Positions 9,231 through 17,845 of a stretch of 52,500 nucleotides of DNA are shown here, in pieces. Both the position numbers and the translations under genes were made by a program. Within the stretch, counting starts at the first letter, position 1. Every line of letters begins with the position of its first letter. Under the pieces are notes generated by a model. That model saw only the letters and a program-made list of their open reading frames with translations, had not been told where the DNA came from and made no database searches. Origin of the DNA: Qipengyuania vesicularis (lineage in GTDB: Bacteria > Pseudomonadota > Alphaproteobacteria > Sphingomonadales > Sphingomonadaceae); NCBI RefSeq assembly GCF_019711415.1, contig NZ_JAIGNJ010000001.1, positions 1-52,500 on the forward strand. The letters are read 5' to 3'.

Positions 9231-10469
9231 CTACGTGGAAATTCCGCGGAAGAAGGGGGCGAAATAGTCGGTTGCGGCGACGGTGCTGAAAGGGTTGCCG
9301 CCCATCGTGCCGACGAGGCCGGCGCTGACTGTGATATTCCGCAGGGCTGCGAGGATCAGTAGCTCGAGCTTCTCTACTTGCGTCTCGCGTCGGCTGCCCT
9401 CTTCGGAACTCTCGGCGAGGAGACGCGCCATGCGCGCAGCGATGCCTTGCCATTCGGCTTCTGCGATTGCCTCCCTCGCGCTTGGCAGTGACGTGTAGAT
9501 ACACGCCCTCAGCATGGGCTCGAGATTGGAGACGTGTTCCGAATAAAGCTTGGCCAGGCCGGCTTCGATCCTGGGGAGGACAGGGCCGGGCGCCGCATCG
9601 ATCGAATCCAGGATCGCCAGGATGCGCGCATGCGATCGCCGGGCGCAGGATTCGAGAAGCTCGTCCTTGTCGGCGAATGTGTAGTAGAATGTGCCGCGGC
9701 TGACGCCAAGGTCGTCGGCGAGGGCATTCAGGGAAAATCCGGCATAGCCGCGCTGGTTGAAGCTGCGGATGCCAGCACGCTCGAAGGCGTCGCGCTTCAG
9801 CCGGTTGCGCTCTTCCCGATTGAACAGGAGATCGGTTGTTCCGTTTGAGAGCTGGAGCGACGGCGGGTCCATGGCCTCGCTGCCCTTCGCAATGCCATCG
9901 CGCAGGAGGCGAACAAGGGCTTCGATCTGCCGTTCGTGACGCCGAGCCGGAATGGCTGCGAGCCACGGCCCGATCCAGGCAGGCATTGTCCACAATAGCA
10001 AAGTCGCGCCGCGGCTGCTCCCCTGGGACGAAGCGGAGGAAAGGAACTTCTCGATAGCTTCGAGCTGTGCTGCGATGCGGGCGGCGACCCGATTGTGTGC
10101 TGGCTCGCCCAGAGCATTCAGGTCGTTCAGAATTGCGGGCTGCGCGCGGGCGTTGATCTGCGCCTGTGACTGCATCTGGCCAACCTGCCTGATCCAGGTG
10201 CCCGCCTGCGCGATACCGCCGGTCTCTTCGCGCGCCGAGTCGATGAAGCCGTCGAGAAGATCGCAAGTTCGCATATAGGCCGCTTCGAGCAGCGCGCCTT
10301 TGGAGTCGAAATGGTAGCTGATGCTGGCCTTGGTGGCATCGAGCGCCTCGGCGATGTCTTCCAGCCGGACATCGTGAAAGCCATGCTCGTTGAACTGCGC
10401 GCTGGCCTCGGCGAGAATCAGCTCGCGCTTATCGTCTCGCTCGGCCTTGCGCAGTGTCGTTACCGCCAT
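9231..10469 (-). CDS. tandem TetR-family regulator (two DNA-binding domains)
   Basis: The protein of about 412 residues has two TetR helix-turn-helix domains in one chain. The first is near the N-terminus (RELILAEASAQFNEHGFHDV, then IAEALDATKASISYHFDSK). The second is about residues 217-280 (AFERAGIRSFNQRGYAGFSL, then LADDLGVSRGTFYYTFADK). Each is followed by an alpha-helical ligand/dimer-type region. Normal TetR proteins are about 200 residues and work as dimers, so this chain may act as a pseudo-dimer. Start 10469 is my choice; 10478 in the same frame is equally possible, and AGGA lies awkwardly for both. It is divergent from a TBDR gene with an inverted repeat around that gene's promoter, so it is probably the repressor of the TBDR/SLC13/lyase genes. 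Confidence 0.9.
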   Translation of the reverse strand: MAVTTLRKAERDDKRELILAEASAQFNEHGFHDVRLEDIAEALDATKASISYHFDSKGALLEAAYMRTCDLLDGFIDSAREETGGIAQAGTWIRQVGQMQSQAQINARAQPAILNDLNALGEPAHNRVAARIAAQLEAIEKFLSSASSQGSSRGATLLLWTMPAWIGPWLAAIPARRHERQIEALVRLLRDGIAKGSEAMDPPSLQLSNGTTDLLFNREERNRLKRDAFERAGIRSFNQRGYAGFSLNALADDLGVSRGTFYYTFADKDELLESCARRSHARILAILDSIDAAPGPVLPRIEAGLAKLYSEHVSNLEPMLRACIYTSLPSAREAIAEAEWQGIAARMARLLAESSEEGSRRETQVEKLELLILAALRNITVSAGLVGTMGGNPFSTVAATDYFAPFFRGIST

Positions 10470-10545
10470 GCTGCACATCTTTCCTGAGAGACCCCCAAGC
10501 ACAAGCGGGAAATGATCCGCTGCGCAAAAACTGAACGAGGTGTAC

Positions 10546-10581
10546 AAACTTCCTTGACTGGGTTCAAGTTTCCCGTAGCTT
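10546..10581 (+). promoter_or_regulatory. promoter inside an inverted repeat, likely TetR operator
   Basis: TTGACT (10554-10559) and TAGCTT (10576-10581) are 16 bp apart and form a good sigma70-like promoter for the receptor gene starting at 10611. AAACTT (10546-10551) and AAGTTT (10566-10571) are an exact inverted pair with a 14-bp spacer that encloses the -35 box. Operator over promoter next to a divergent TetR gene is the classic repressor layout. TGTACA at 10541-10546 is another small palindrome at its edge. Confidence 0.5.
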
Positions 10582-10610
10582 CAGGCCCAAGAAAGAACGG
10601 GGAGGATCAC

Positions 10611-13600
10611 ATGAATTTTCGACGCACTTCGCTTCTGTGCGGATCGGCGCTCGCTCTGGCGGCAATGGTCGGGGCGACACCGCTAGCGGCACAGCAGGCA
10701 AACGAGGGTGAGGAGGCCGACGATACGGTCGCTTCCGACGCCGCCGAAGAGGATGAGGACGATCTTATCATCGTTACGGGTTCTCAGATTCGTGGGGCCC
10801 GGATCGACGATGTGCTTCCGGTCACGCGTGTCGACGAAGAGCAGATCGAAGCGATCAATCCGGGTTCGGGCGACGAGCTGTTCCGGGCGATTCCGCAGGC
10901 GGGCTTCGTCGCTTTCAACGAGCAGAATACGACCGGTGGTATCAATGGCGTGCGCGGCGACGTGGCTTCGATCAACCTGCGCGCCCTGGGAACGGGCAAT
11001 ACCCTGCTGTTGCTGAATGGTCGCAGGATGGTGAACGACCCCGGTTTCCAGACCGAACTGCTGGTGCCGGTGGTTTCCCCCGACACCAACACCATCAGCC
11101 CGGGCAGCGTGCGCCGGGTGGAAGTGCTGCGCGACGGCGCATCGGCCATTTACGGCGCGGATGCGGTAGCCGGTGTGGTCAACACCGTGCTCAAGGGGGG
11201 ACTGGATGGCGGGTTCCTCCAGGCGAACTATCGCCTCTCCGATGGCATCGGATTGTACAATTTCAGCCTGCGTGGCGGGATCGGCTTCGATTTCAACGAT
11301 GGCCGGACGAACTTCACGGTTTACGGCAACTACTTCCATGAGAATGGGGCGCCTGCCAGCGACCGCTTCTATTCGCGCAGCAGCGATCGCCGTTTCGACC
11401 CACGACTGGTCGGCACGCCCTACGAGCAGGACACCAATTTCCGTAACACGTCGACGTTCACGCCCTGGGGGCAGTTTGATATCCAGGGTTCCGGAGCGCG
11501 GACAGCGACGGACATTGGTGACGACGACTTCCAGATCCAGCCAGACAGTTTCAGCGGGTGCCGGCTTGACCTTGGCAACGGTATCTGTGCCGACAATGGC
11601 ACCTCCGTCGATGTCGCCCTGCGTTACGACCTCGACGCCGATCGCGACCTCTATTCGGAAAAGGATCGCTACAATTTCAGCACCTTGCTGACCCATGAGT
11701 TCGGAGCTGGTCTCGAGCTCTACTGGGAAGGATCCTACTATCGTTCCGAAAGCAATCGCCAGAGCCAGGGTAGCGCGCTTCTCAGCGCTGTTCCCATCGG
11801 CATTTCGCGGGATGCCTACTGGAACCCGTTCGGCGCGGAGTTCTTCCCCGACGGCTCACCCAATCCGAACCGCCTGCAGAGCGGCATTGACGGCGTCGGG
11901 CCTGACGGGCGCGACGTCATTCTGGAGCGCTATCGCGTCCTCGATGCGGGGCTGCGCCAGATTGAGGTGACCAAGGACGTCTACCGCGCCGTGCTCGGCC
12001 TGCGCGGTGAATTCGGGGCGTGGGATTTCGACACGGGCTTCCTCTATAGTCACGCCAACAAGACAGACCTGACCCGCAATCGGATTTCGAACACCGCGTT
12101 CCAGGATGCGATCAACCGCTCTACCCCGGACGCCTACAATCCGTTCAACGGAGGCTGCTATTTCCCCGATCGCGAGGTGGCGCCTGCCAATGGCGATTGC
12201 ACGCCAAATGCGGAATCCATTCTCGACGGCATCCGCATCGACGTTTTCCGCAAGGGTGAGACCACGCTTGCGCTCTGGGACTTCAAGGTATCGCGTGACG
12301 ATCTCTTCACCCTGCCGGGTGGACCAGTCGGCATCGCCACCGGCATCGAGTTCCGGCGCGAGACATTCGAGGATGATCGCGATCCGCGCCTCGATGGCAC
12401 GATAACCTTCACCGATTCCGTTACCGGAGACTTCTTCGGCAGCGACGTGATGAATTCGAGCCCGTCCCCGGACACGAGCGGCGATCGGAACGTCTATTCT
12501 GGCTTCGCGGAAGTCTTCGTCCCGCTCGTGTCGGACGATATGGACATTCCTCTGATCCAGAATCTGAGCATCCAGCTGGCCGGGCGCTTCGAACGTTTCG
12601 ACGACATCAAGGAAACCGCAATAGTCCCGCGTGTCGCGGCGTCTTGGTCGCTATTCGACAGCCTCATGGTCCGCGGCGCCTGGTCGCAGGGTTTCCGCGC
12701 ACCGAACCTGGTGCAGGTGAACGATCTTGGTACGACCCGCGTGAACACGCGTGACGATTACGTGCGCTGCTATGCCGAGATCCTCCAGGGCGATATCGAT
12801 ACGTTCGACGATTGCACGGGCACCGGCACTGTCAGCCTGCGGACGGGTACGAACGTGCTCAAACCGGAGGATACAGAGAGCATCAATGTCGGCGTGGTCG
12901 TCACCCCGACATTCCTGCCCGGCCTGACGCTCACTGCCGATTACTGGCGCGTCGAGCAGAAAGGTATCGTCGGGGTATTCGGGGATGACAATGCGCTGGC
13001 GCTGGATCTCTTGCGCCGACTGCAGGGTTCGACCAACCCCAACGTCATCCGCGACACGCCCGATCAGGACCGGATCGACCTGTTCGCTGGTACCGGGCTC
13101 GACCCGGCAGGCGATGTCATCCAGGTGCTCGATCCCTATCGCAATCTCGACAGCCGGATCGTCAAGGGTTGGGACTTCGGGATGGATTATCAGATACCCG
13201 ATTTCGGTGCCGGCGATTTCAGCCTGCAGTTCAATGCCGCCTTGCTCGATAGCTTCTTCCAGTCGCCGGGTCCGGACGGTCAGGAATTGCTTGATGCAGT
13301 GGCCGACGGCACGCTGCCAGAGAGCATCGTGATCGACAATATCGGCGAGCAGCGCGAACAGAACGGGCGTCCGAAATGGCGCTGGACCGGCGGGGTCAAC
13401 TGGCGCTCCGGTCCGGTGCGAGTCACCTGGTTCGGCCGCTACGTTGGCGGGGTCTACGATTCCAGCGTCACGCAGAATGCGACCGACATCAACGGCAATG
13501 CCAACCCCGATCCGGGAGCGCTCTATCGCGTGGACGACTGGTTCACCATGAATGCGGCGATCAGTTACACCATCGAGAACGGAACTGCGATCGATGGCAC

Positions 13601-13733
13601 CCGCCTGCGGTTCGGGGTGAACAACATCACCGGTGAAGCGCCGCCTCTTGCCGACCAAAGCTATGGCTTCTTCAGCGGACTTCACAATGCCCGCGGACGT
13701 CAATTCACTTTCGAAATTCGCAAGAACTTCTAA
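10611..13733 (+). CDS. TonB-dependent outer-membrane receptor, large type
   Basis: This outer-membrane receptor has about 1040 residues. The start at 10611 is preceded by GGGGAGGATC and gives a signal peptide ending LAAQQ. An acidic linker (EGEEADDTVASDAAEEDEDD) leads to the TonB-box-like DLIIVTGSQIRGARID. The plug carries INLRALGTGNTLLLLNGRR and VEVLRDGASAIYGADAVAGV, and the barrel ends in FEIRKNF with terminal Phe. This plug type marks the large receptors common in sphingomonads and xanthomonads. It heads a likely operon with an SLC13 carrier and an exported lyase, so its ligand is probably a compound that the lyase can cleave. A hairpin follows the stop codon. Confidence 0.95.
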   Translation: MNFRRTSLLCGSALALAAMVGATPLAAQQANEGEEADDTVASDAAEEDEDDLIIVTGSQIRGARIDDVLPVTRVDEEQIEAINPGSGDELFRAIPQAGFVAFNEQNTTGGINGVRGDVASINLRALGTGNTLLLLNGRRMVNDPGFQTELLVPVVSPDTNTISPGSVRRVEVLRDGASAIYGADAVAGVVNTVLKGGLDGGFLQANYRLSDGIGLYNFSLRGGIGFDFNDGRTNFTVYGNYFHENGAPASDRFYSRSSDRRFDPRLVGTPYEQDTNFRNTSTFTPWGQFDIQGSGARTATDIGDDDFQIQPDSFSGCRLDLGNGICADNGTSVDVALRYDLDADRDLYSEKDRYNFSTLLTHEFGAGLELYWEGSYYRSESNRQSQGSALLSAVPIGISRDAYWNPFGAEFFPDGSPNPNRLQSGIDGVGPDGRDVILERYRVLDAGLRQIEVTKDVYRAVLGLRGEFGAWDFDTGFLYSHANKTDLTRNRISNTAFQDAINRSTPDAYNPFNGGCYFPDREVAPANGDCTPNAESILDGIRIDVFRKGETTLALWDFKVSRDDLFTLPGGPVGIATGIEFRRETFEDDRDPRLDGTITFTDSVTGDFFGSDVMNSSPSPDTSGDRNVYSGFAEVFVPLVSDDMDIPLIQNLSIQLAGRFERFDDIKETAIVPRVAASWSLFDSLMVRGAWSQGFRAPNLVQVNDLGTTRVNTRDDYVRCYAEILQGDIDTFDDCTGTGTVSLRTGTNVLKPEDTESINVGVVVTPTFLPGLTLTADYWRVEQKGIVGVFGDDNALALDLLRRLQGSTNPNVIRDTPDQDRIDLFAGTGLDPAGDVIQVLDPYRNLDSRIVKGWDFGMDYQIPDFGAGDFSLQFNAALLDSFFQSPGPDGQELLDAVADGTLPESIVIDNIGEQREQNGRPKWRWTGGVNWRSGPVRVTWFGRYVGGVYDSSVTQNATDINGNANPDPGALYRVDDWFTMNAAISYTIENGTAIDGTRLRFGVNNITGEAPPLADQSYGFFSGLHNARGRQFTFEIRKNF

Positions 13734-13739
13734 ACACCA

Positions 13740-13770
13740 CGGAGCGGGCGGTCCTAGGCCGCTCGCTCCG
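13740..13770 (+). terminator. strong hairpin after the TBDR gene
   Basis: A 12-bp stem (13740-13751 with 13759-13770, one mismatch) closes a 7-nt loop directly after the receptor stop codon and 81 bp before the SLC13 gene. The following run is not T-rich. It may be a partial terminator or an RNA-stabilising structure that makes receptor mRNA more abundant than carrier and lyase mRNA. Confidence 0.5.
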
Positions 13771-13851
13771 CATTCTCACGTAGCATTTTCCCGTTGTCGC
13801 CGCACCCGGACAGGGCACGGGCACTGTCGGGAAGCAGGGTAGGACGGCTGG

Positions 13852-15324
13852 ATGACCACCACTGATGCGGGCCCGAGGTCGGACATTGCGCTTCACCAGC
13901 GTATCGGCCTCGTACTGGGGCCGGTTGCTGCCCTTGGACTTCTTGCGTTCTTCCATCCCGAGGGCTTGTCGGAAGCGGGCGTCAGGACGGCCGCCATCGC
14001 CGCACTAATGGCGATCTGGTGGGGCACCGAGGCGGTCCCAATCTCGGTGACGGCATTCCTTCCGATGGTCCTTTTCCCGTTTCTCGGCGTCCTGCCGATG
14101 GCCGAGACTGCACCGCTCTACGCCCATCCGATCATCTACCTGTTCTTCGGGGGCTTTGTCATGGCGCTCGCCATCGAACGATCGGGGCTCCACCGGAGGG
14201 TCGCACTTCGCATCTTCCACCTCGCCGGGATGGACGGCCGATCCCTGATCGGCGGTTTCATGCTCGCGGCAGCGCTAATCAGCATGTGGATTTCCAACAC
14301 CTCCACGGCGTTGATGCTGCTGCCGATCGCCATGTCGGTCATCGTCGTGATCCGGGAGGGGATGAGCGAACTAACCCCGGTCCAGCGCTCCGATTTCGAG
14401 ACTGCCCTGCTCCTGGGCCTTGCTTACGGCGCGACGCTGGGCGGTGTTGCGACGCTGGTTGGCACGCCTCCCAATGCTTTCATGTCGGGCTTCCTCGAAA
14501 GCAATTATGGCATCACGATCGATTTTGCGCGCTGGATGCTGGTCGGCGTGCCGGTCACGGTTATCATGCTGCCACTGACATGGATCGTGTTGACGCGGCT
14601 CGTGTTCAAGGTCGGCTTCCGATCCACCGACGACGCGCGTGCACACCTCGCCCGGCTGGGTAGCGATCTGGGGAAGGCGACCACCGCGGAGAAGCGCGTG
14701 GGCATCCTTTTCCTGGTACTTGTCGCCGCGTGGATCCTGCGCTCGCCGCTCGAGGGGAGACTTGGTCTCGAAGGTGTTACCGACGCCGGTATCGCGATGG
14801 CTGTGGCACTTGCAGCATTCATCCTGCCGGCCGGATCGCGGAGCGGCGCGCTAGTGTGCTGGGAAGATACGCGCGACCTGCCGTGGGGCGTGCTCATACT
14901 GTTCGGCGGTGGTCTCGCGCTGGCTGGAGCGATGACCCAGTCCGGCTTGACCCAATGGATCGGCCAGTCGCTGGCGCCGCTTGGTGCAATCAATATCGCG
15001 GTTCTTGTGGTGGCCGCGACGCTGCTGGTGATTTTCCTCACCGAACTGACCAGCAACCTCGCGACCACTGCGACGTTTCTGCCGGTCATGGCAGCCGTTG
15101 CGGTCGAAACGGGCCAGGACCCGCTGCTCTTCGTGGTGCCGGTCACCCTCGCTGCCAGCTGCGCCTTCATGCTTCCCGTGGCCACTCCGCCCAATGCGAT
15201 CGTCTTCAGTTCGGGTTCGGTTTCCATCCCACGAATGATGCGCGCGGGCGTCGTGCTCAACCTTATCGGCGTTGCGGTGCTGACGGTGGTTTCGCTCTAT
15301 CTCGTCCCGATGGTTTTCGGCTAG
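13852..15324 (+). CDS. SLC13/DASS family anion symporter
   Basis: This cytoplasmic-membrane carrier has 490 residues and about eleven or more hydrophobic segments. The first DASS substrate motif is intact (SMWISNTSTALMLLP, SNT at 148-150). The second has SNL at 401-403 (LTSNLATTATFLP), in place of the SNT seen in best-known members. GTPPNAF and ATPPNAIVF are the matching loops of the two repeats. Family members import C4 dicarboxylates, citrate or sulfate, usually with sodium. The lyase gene starts 9 bp after its stop, which indicates cotranscription and probably coupled translation. An enzyme of the fumarate-releasing superfamily next door favours fumarate or a related dicarboxylate as substrate; this is inference. 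Confidence 0.93.
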   Translation: MTTTDAGPRSDIALHQRIGLVLGPVAALGLLAFFHPEGLSEAGVRTAAIAALMAIWWGTEAVPISVTAFLPMVLFPFLGVLPMAETAPLYAHPIIYLFFGGFVMALAIERSGLHRRVALRIFHLAGMDGRSLIGGFMLAAALISMWISNTSTALMLLPIAMSVIVVIREGMSELTPVQRSDFETALLLGLAYGATLGGVATLVGTPPNAFMSGFLESNYGITIDFARWMLVGVPVTVIMLPLTWIVLTRLVFKVGFRSTDDARAHLARLGSDLGKATTAEKRVGILFLVLVAAWILRSPLEGRLGLEGVTDAGIAMAVALAAFILPAGSRSGALVCWEDTRDLPWGVLILFGGGLALAGAMTQSGLTQWIGQSLAPLGAINIAVLVVAATLLVIFLTELTSNLATTATFLPVMAAVAVETGQDPLLFVVPVTLAASCAFMLPVATPPNAIVFSSGSVSIPRMMRAGVVLNLIGVAVLTVVSLYLVPMVFG

Positions 15325-15333
15325 ACGCGCGAT

Positions 15334-16743
15334 ATGGCAAGGCTTCGCGCTACGACCCGTTTCCTTGCAGGCGTAGCAGCCTGCCTGGCCTTTTCGACAT
15401 CTGCTCTTGCGCAGGAAGACGTCGCCGAGATCTTCGAACAGGCAGAGACCAACCGCCTCGTCATGGAGGTCGAGGTCGCAATTGCGCGGGCACAAGCCGA
15501 TCTTGGGATAATTCCGAAAGATGCTGCCGACGAAATAGCTCGCACCGCAAATCCTGAAACGGTCTCGGTAGAGGAGTGGAGGGCGGAGTACGATGTTGTC
15601 CGTCACCGGCTCGTGGCGCTGCTCAACGTCTGGCGCCGTTCGCTGTCGCCTGAAGCAAGCAACGCCCTGCATTTCGGCCCGACGACAGTGGACATCTACG
15701 ATGCAGTCATGGTCCTCCAGTTACGTCGCAGTATCCAGAGCCTGAGAGAACGTATGTTCGCGAACGAGCGCGCCATGATCGCGCTGGCGCAGGAACATCG
15801 CGATACGCCGATGGTCGGGCGCACTCTCGGCCAGCACGCTCTGACGATTACCTTTGGCAAGAAGGTGGCCGTGTGGGCAGATGCGAACCGCAGGAATATC
15901 GATCGTCTGGGTGCGGTCCATTGTCGCCTCGGACGTCTCGGCGTGGTCAAGGGCGCGGTGGGAACCCATCTAGGTCTCGGCGATCAGGCGGTCGAGGTGG
16001 AGCAGCGAGCGGCTGCCTATCTCGGGCTTGGTCCTCTATACCCAGCGGATTGGCACGGGATGCGCGATGTCTTTGCGGAGTATGCCATGACGCTGGCGCT
16101 GGTTGCTCGCGTGAATGCGGGGATCGGGCAGGAGGTATTCATGCTCCAGATGACCGATATCGGCGAGGTTTACGAGGAACGTCCTGGCGATGCAGTCAGC
16201 AGCAGTACGATGCCGCACAAGCGCAATCCCAGTCGCTCGGAAAGCCTCATGCACCTGGGCCGCACTATACCTGCCCAAGCGAGCGTCCTGGTCGACGATG
16301 TCGCAAATTTCTTCGAGCGCGATAACACCTCGCACCCCAACCGTTCGCTCGAGCAGATATCGATCGATGCTGCGGCCAGCGTCCGGGACCTCTCGGTCCT
16401 GCTGCGCCGCCTGCAGGTCGACCCGGACAGGATGCGGGCAAATCTGGGGCAGACCGACGGGATGATCCTCGCCCAGCGCATCGTCTTCGACCTGAAGGAC
16501 GTGATCGGCAAGGATCGTGCCGAGGAGCATGTCGCCCAGGCGGCGCAGCGCTCGCTGACAACCGGCAGGTCGTTCCGCGACGAGCTACTGGCGGATGCCG
16601 TTCTGGCCCCTCATCTCGAAGGACGCATCGATAGCCTTCTCGATTATTCGACCTATCTCGGCGACGCATCGGGGCAGGTCGAGCGGACCATCGCGATGCT
16701 CGAGGCAGCCCGGCCGGAGCTGGAGTGCGCTACCCGGCCATAA
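15334..16743 (+). CDS. aspartase/fumarase-superfamily lyase (PcaB/PurB-like) with signal peptide
   Basis: The 469-residue protein matches the adenylosuccinate lyase / 3-carboxymuconate cycloisomerase branch. Conserved blocks are LHFGPTTVDIYDAV (112-125), TPMVGRTLGQHALTITFGKK (158-177) and the signature SSSTMPHKRNPSRSE (289-303), with the catalytic serine loop kept. The family start aligns with AEIFEQAETNRL from residue 31, and before it sits a classic Sec signal peptide (Arg-rich start, hydrophobic core, STSALA then QE, cut after residue 26). VAAC at 14-17 is a weaker lipobox alternative. Relatives are cytosolic, so an exported member is unusual. The His of the usual GRTHxQ motif is Leu165. 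The reaction is probably a beta-elimination or its relative on a succinyl- or carboxy-substituted compound in the periplasm; the substrate is unknown. Its 3' end overlaps the convergent PEP-CTERM gene by 14 bp. Confidence 0.88.
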   Translation: MARLRATTRFLAGVAACLAFSTSALAQEDVAEIFEQAETNRLVMEVEVAIARAQADLGIIPKDAADEIARTANPETVSVEEWRAEYDVVRHRLVALLNVWRRSLSPEASNALHFGPTTVDIYDAVMVLQLRRSIQSLRERMFANERAMIALAQEHRDTPMVGRTLGQHALTITFGKKVAVWADANRRNIDRLGAVHCRLGRLGVVKGAVGTHLGLGDQAVEVEQRAAAYLGLGPLYPADWHGMRDVFAEYAMTLALVARVNAGIGQEVFMLQMTDIGEVYEERPGDAVSSSTMPHKRNPSRSESLMHLGRTIPAQASVLVDDVANFFERDNTSHPNRSLEQISIDAAASVRDLSVLLRRLQVDPDRMRANLGQTDGMILAQRIVFDLKDVIGKDRAEEHVAQAAQRSLTTGRSFRDELLADAVLAPHLEGRIDSLLDYSTYLGDASGQVERTIAMLEAARPELECATRP

Positions 16744-17806
16744 GCTCCGAGGAACCTGCCTTCCTCTTGCGCTCACGCCTCGCGAGCCCCCCGATCGCAA
16801 AGAACCCGAGCAGCAACATCAGCCAGGTCGAAGGCTCGGGCACTGCGCCGCCGGGTCCGCGATAATTAGTACCATAGGTCACAGTACCCGTTGGCCCGGA
16901 TGGCAGGGGCGGAGGGGCATCCACCTGTACAAATTGGTAGAAGACCTGGAACGGGTCGAATTCGGCGCCTACCGCGGGTGTCAACGGATCGTCCGTCGCA
17001 TTAAGCAACGAGGCGAATGATGCGAAGCTGTCGGCGCTCATGCTTGCAAGGGCGTTGATGCCCCCAGCGTTCCTCGGATCGCCGAATGCGACCTGGAAGC
17101 TCTCGCATAGGGTGGGATCCGCGCAATCGGGCTGCGACGTCGCGATTGTCAGGATCGAAGTGTAAGTCAGCACGGTCGACAGTCCCGGGCCGAGCGTTGC
17201 CAGCGGGAGCGAGAGGTCGGTCGCGCTCCAGTCGAGTACGTCCCATTCAGGATCGGAATTGGTGTCGTAGAGGAGGTTGTTGAAGCTCGAACCGTCGCTG
17301 GTGTTGAGCGTCAGCGGGGCGGTCGTCGCATCTCCGTCGGCAGAATAAATCAGGCCTTGGCGTATGCCCTGCTCCTGGGAGACGGTAAAATCGAAGCTGG
17401 CCACCGAATTCGAGCCGTCTTCCAGGAAGGAGTTGGCCAGGTGGCCTGGAGTGATCTGGGAATCGAAACGCAGGTCGACCGGATCCGAACCGAGGTTGGT
17501 CAGGAAGAAGGTGACCTCGGTGATCATCGTGATCGAGCACACGCCCACGCATGCTCCGTCCTGGAGGAAGAAGAAGCTTCCGCTGTCGAGCGTCCCCGTC
17601 AGCGAGAGTCCCATCTCCGAAACCCCTCCGGTATCGGAGACTACCGAGCGGTCGATTTCCGTCGTGCCGCCATTATCCGAACCAGAGCCCGATTGATCAC
17701 CAACCTGATAGTCGTATCGGTTGGTGATCGTCGCGGTTTCGACGACCTGGGCCGCGATAGCCGTGGGTGACGCCAAGAGCGCCAGGCCTAATATCGTCTT
17801 CCTCAT
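16730..17806 (-). CDS. PEP-CTERM sorting-signal protein
   Basis: This exported protein has 358 residues. The start at 17806 (MRKTILGLALLASP) has AAGGGA six bases upstream and gives a signal peptide ending IAAQ. The body is Ser/Thr/Asp/Gly-rich and beta-like, with two Cys in ACVGVC that may form a disulfide. The C-terminus is a full PEP-CTERM tail: PEPSTWLMLLLGFFAIGG followed by a basic cluster (RRERKRK). Such tails are cut by an exosortase, which is not in this window. It is the last gene of a three-gene run behind the TIR-TPR gene (39-bp gap) and may be a surface or extracellular-matrix protein. No enzyme motif is visible. Confidence 0.88.
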   Translation of the reverse strand: MRKTILGLALLASPTAIAAQVVETATITNRYDYQVGDQSGSGSDNGGTTEIDRSVVSDTGGVSEMGLSLTGTLDSGSFFFLQDGACVGVCSITMITEVTFFLTNLGSDPVDLRFDSQITPGHLANSFLEDGSNSVASFDFTVSQEQGIRQGLIYSADGDATTAPLTLNTSDGSSFNNLLYDTNSDPEWDVLDWSATDLSLPLATLGPGLSTVLTYTSILTIATSQPDCADPTLCESFQVAFGDPRNAGGINALASMSADSFASFASLLNATDDPLTPAVGAEFDPFQVFYQFVQVDAPPPLPSGPTGTVTYGTNYRGPGGAVPEPSTWLMLLLGFFAIGGLARRERKRKAGSSELMAG

Positions 17807-17845
17807 CACATTCCCTTTCAAGTCCCATTGCGATTGGCGTTGATG

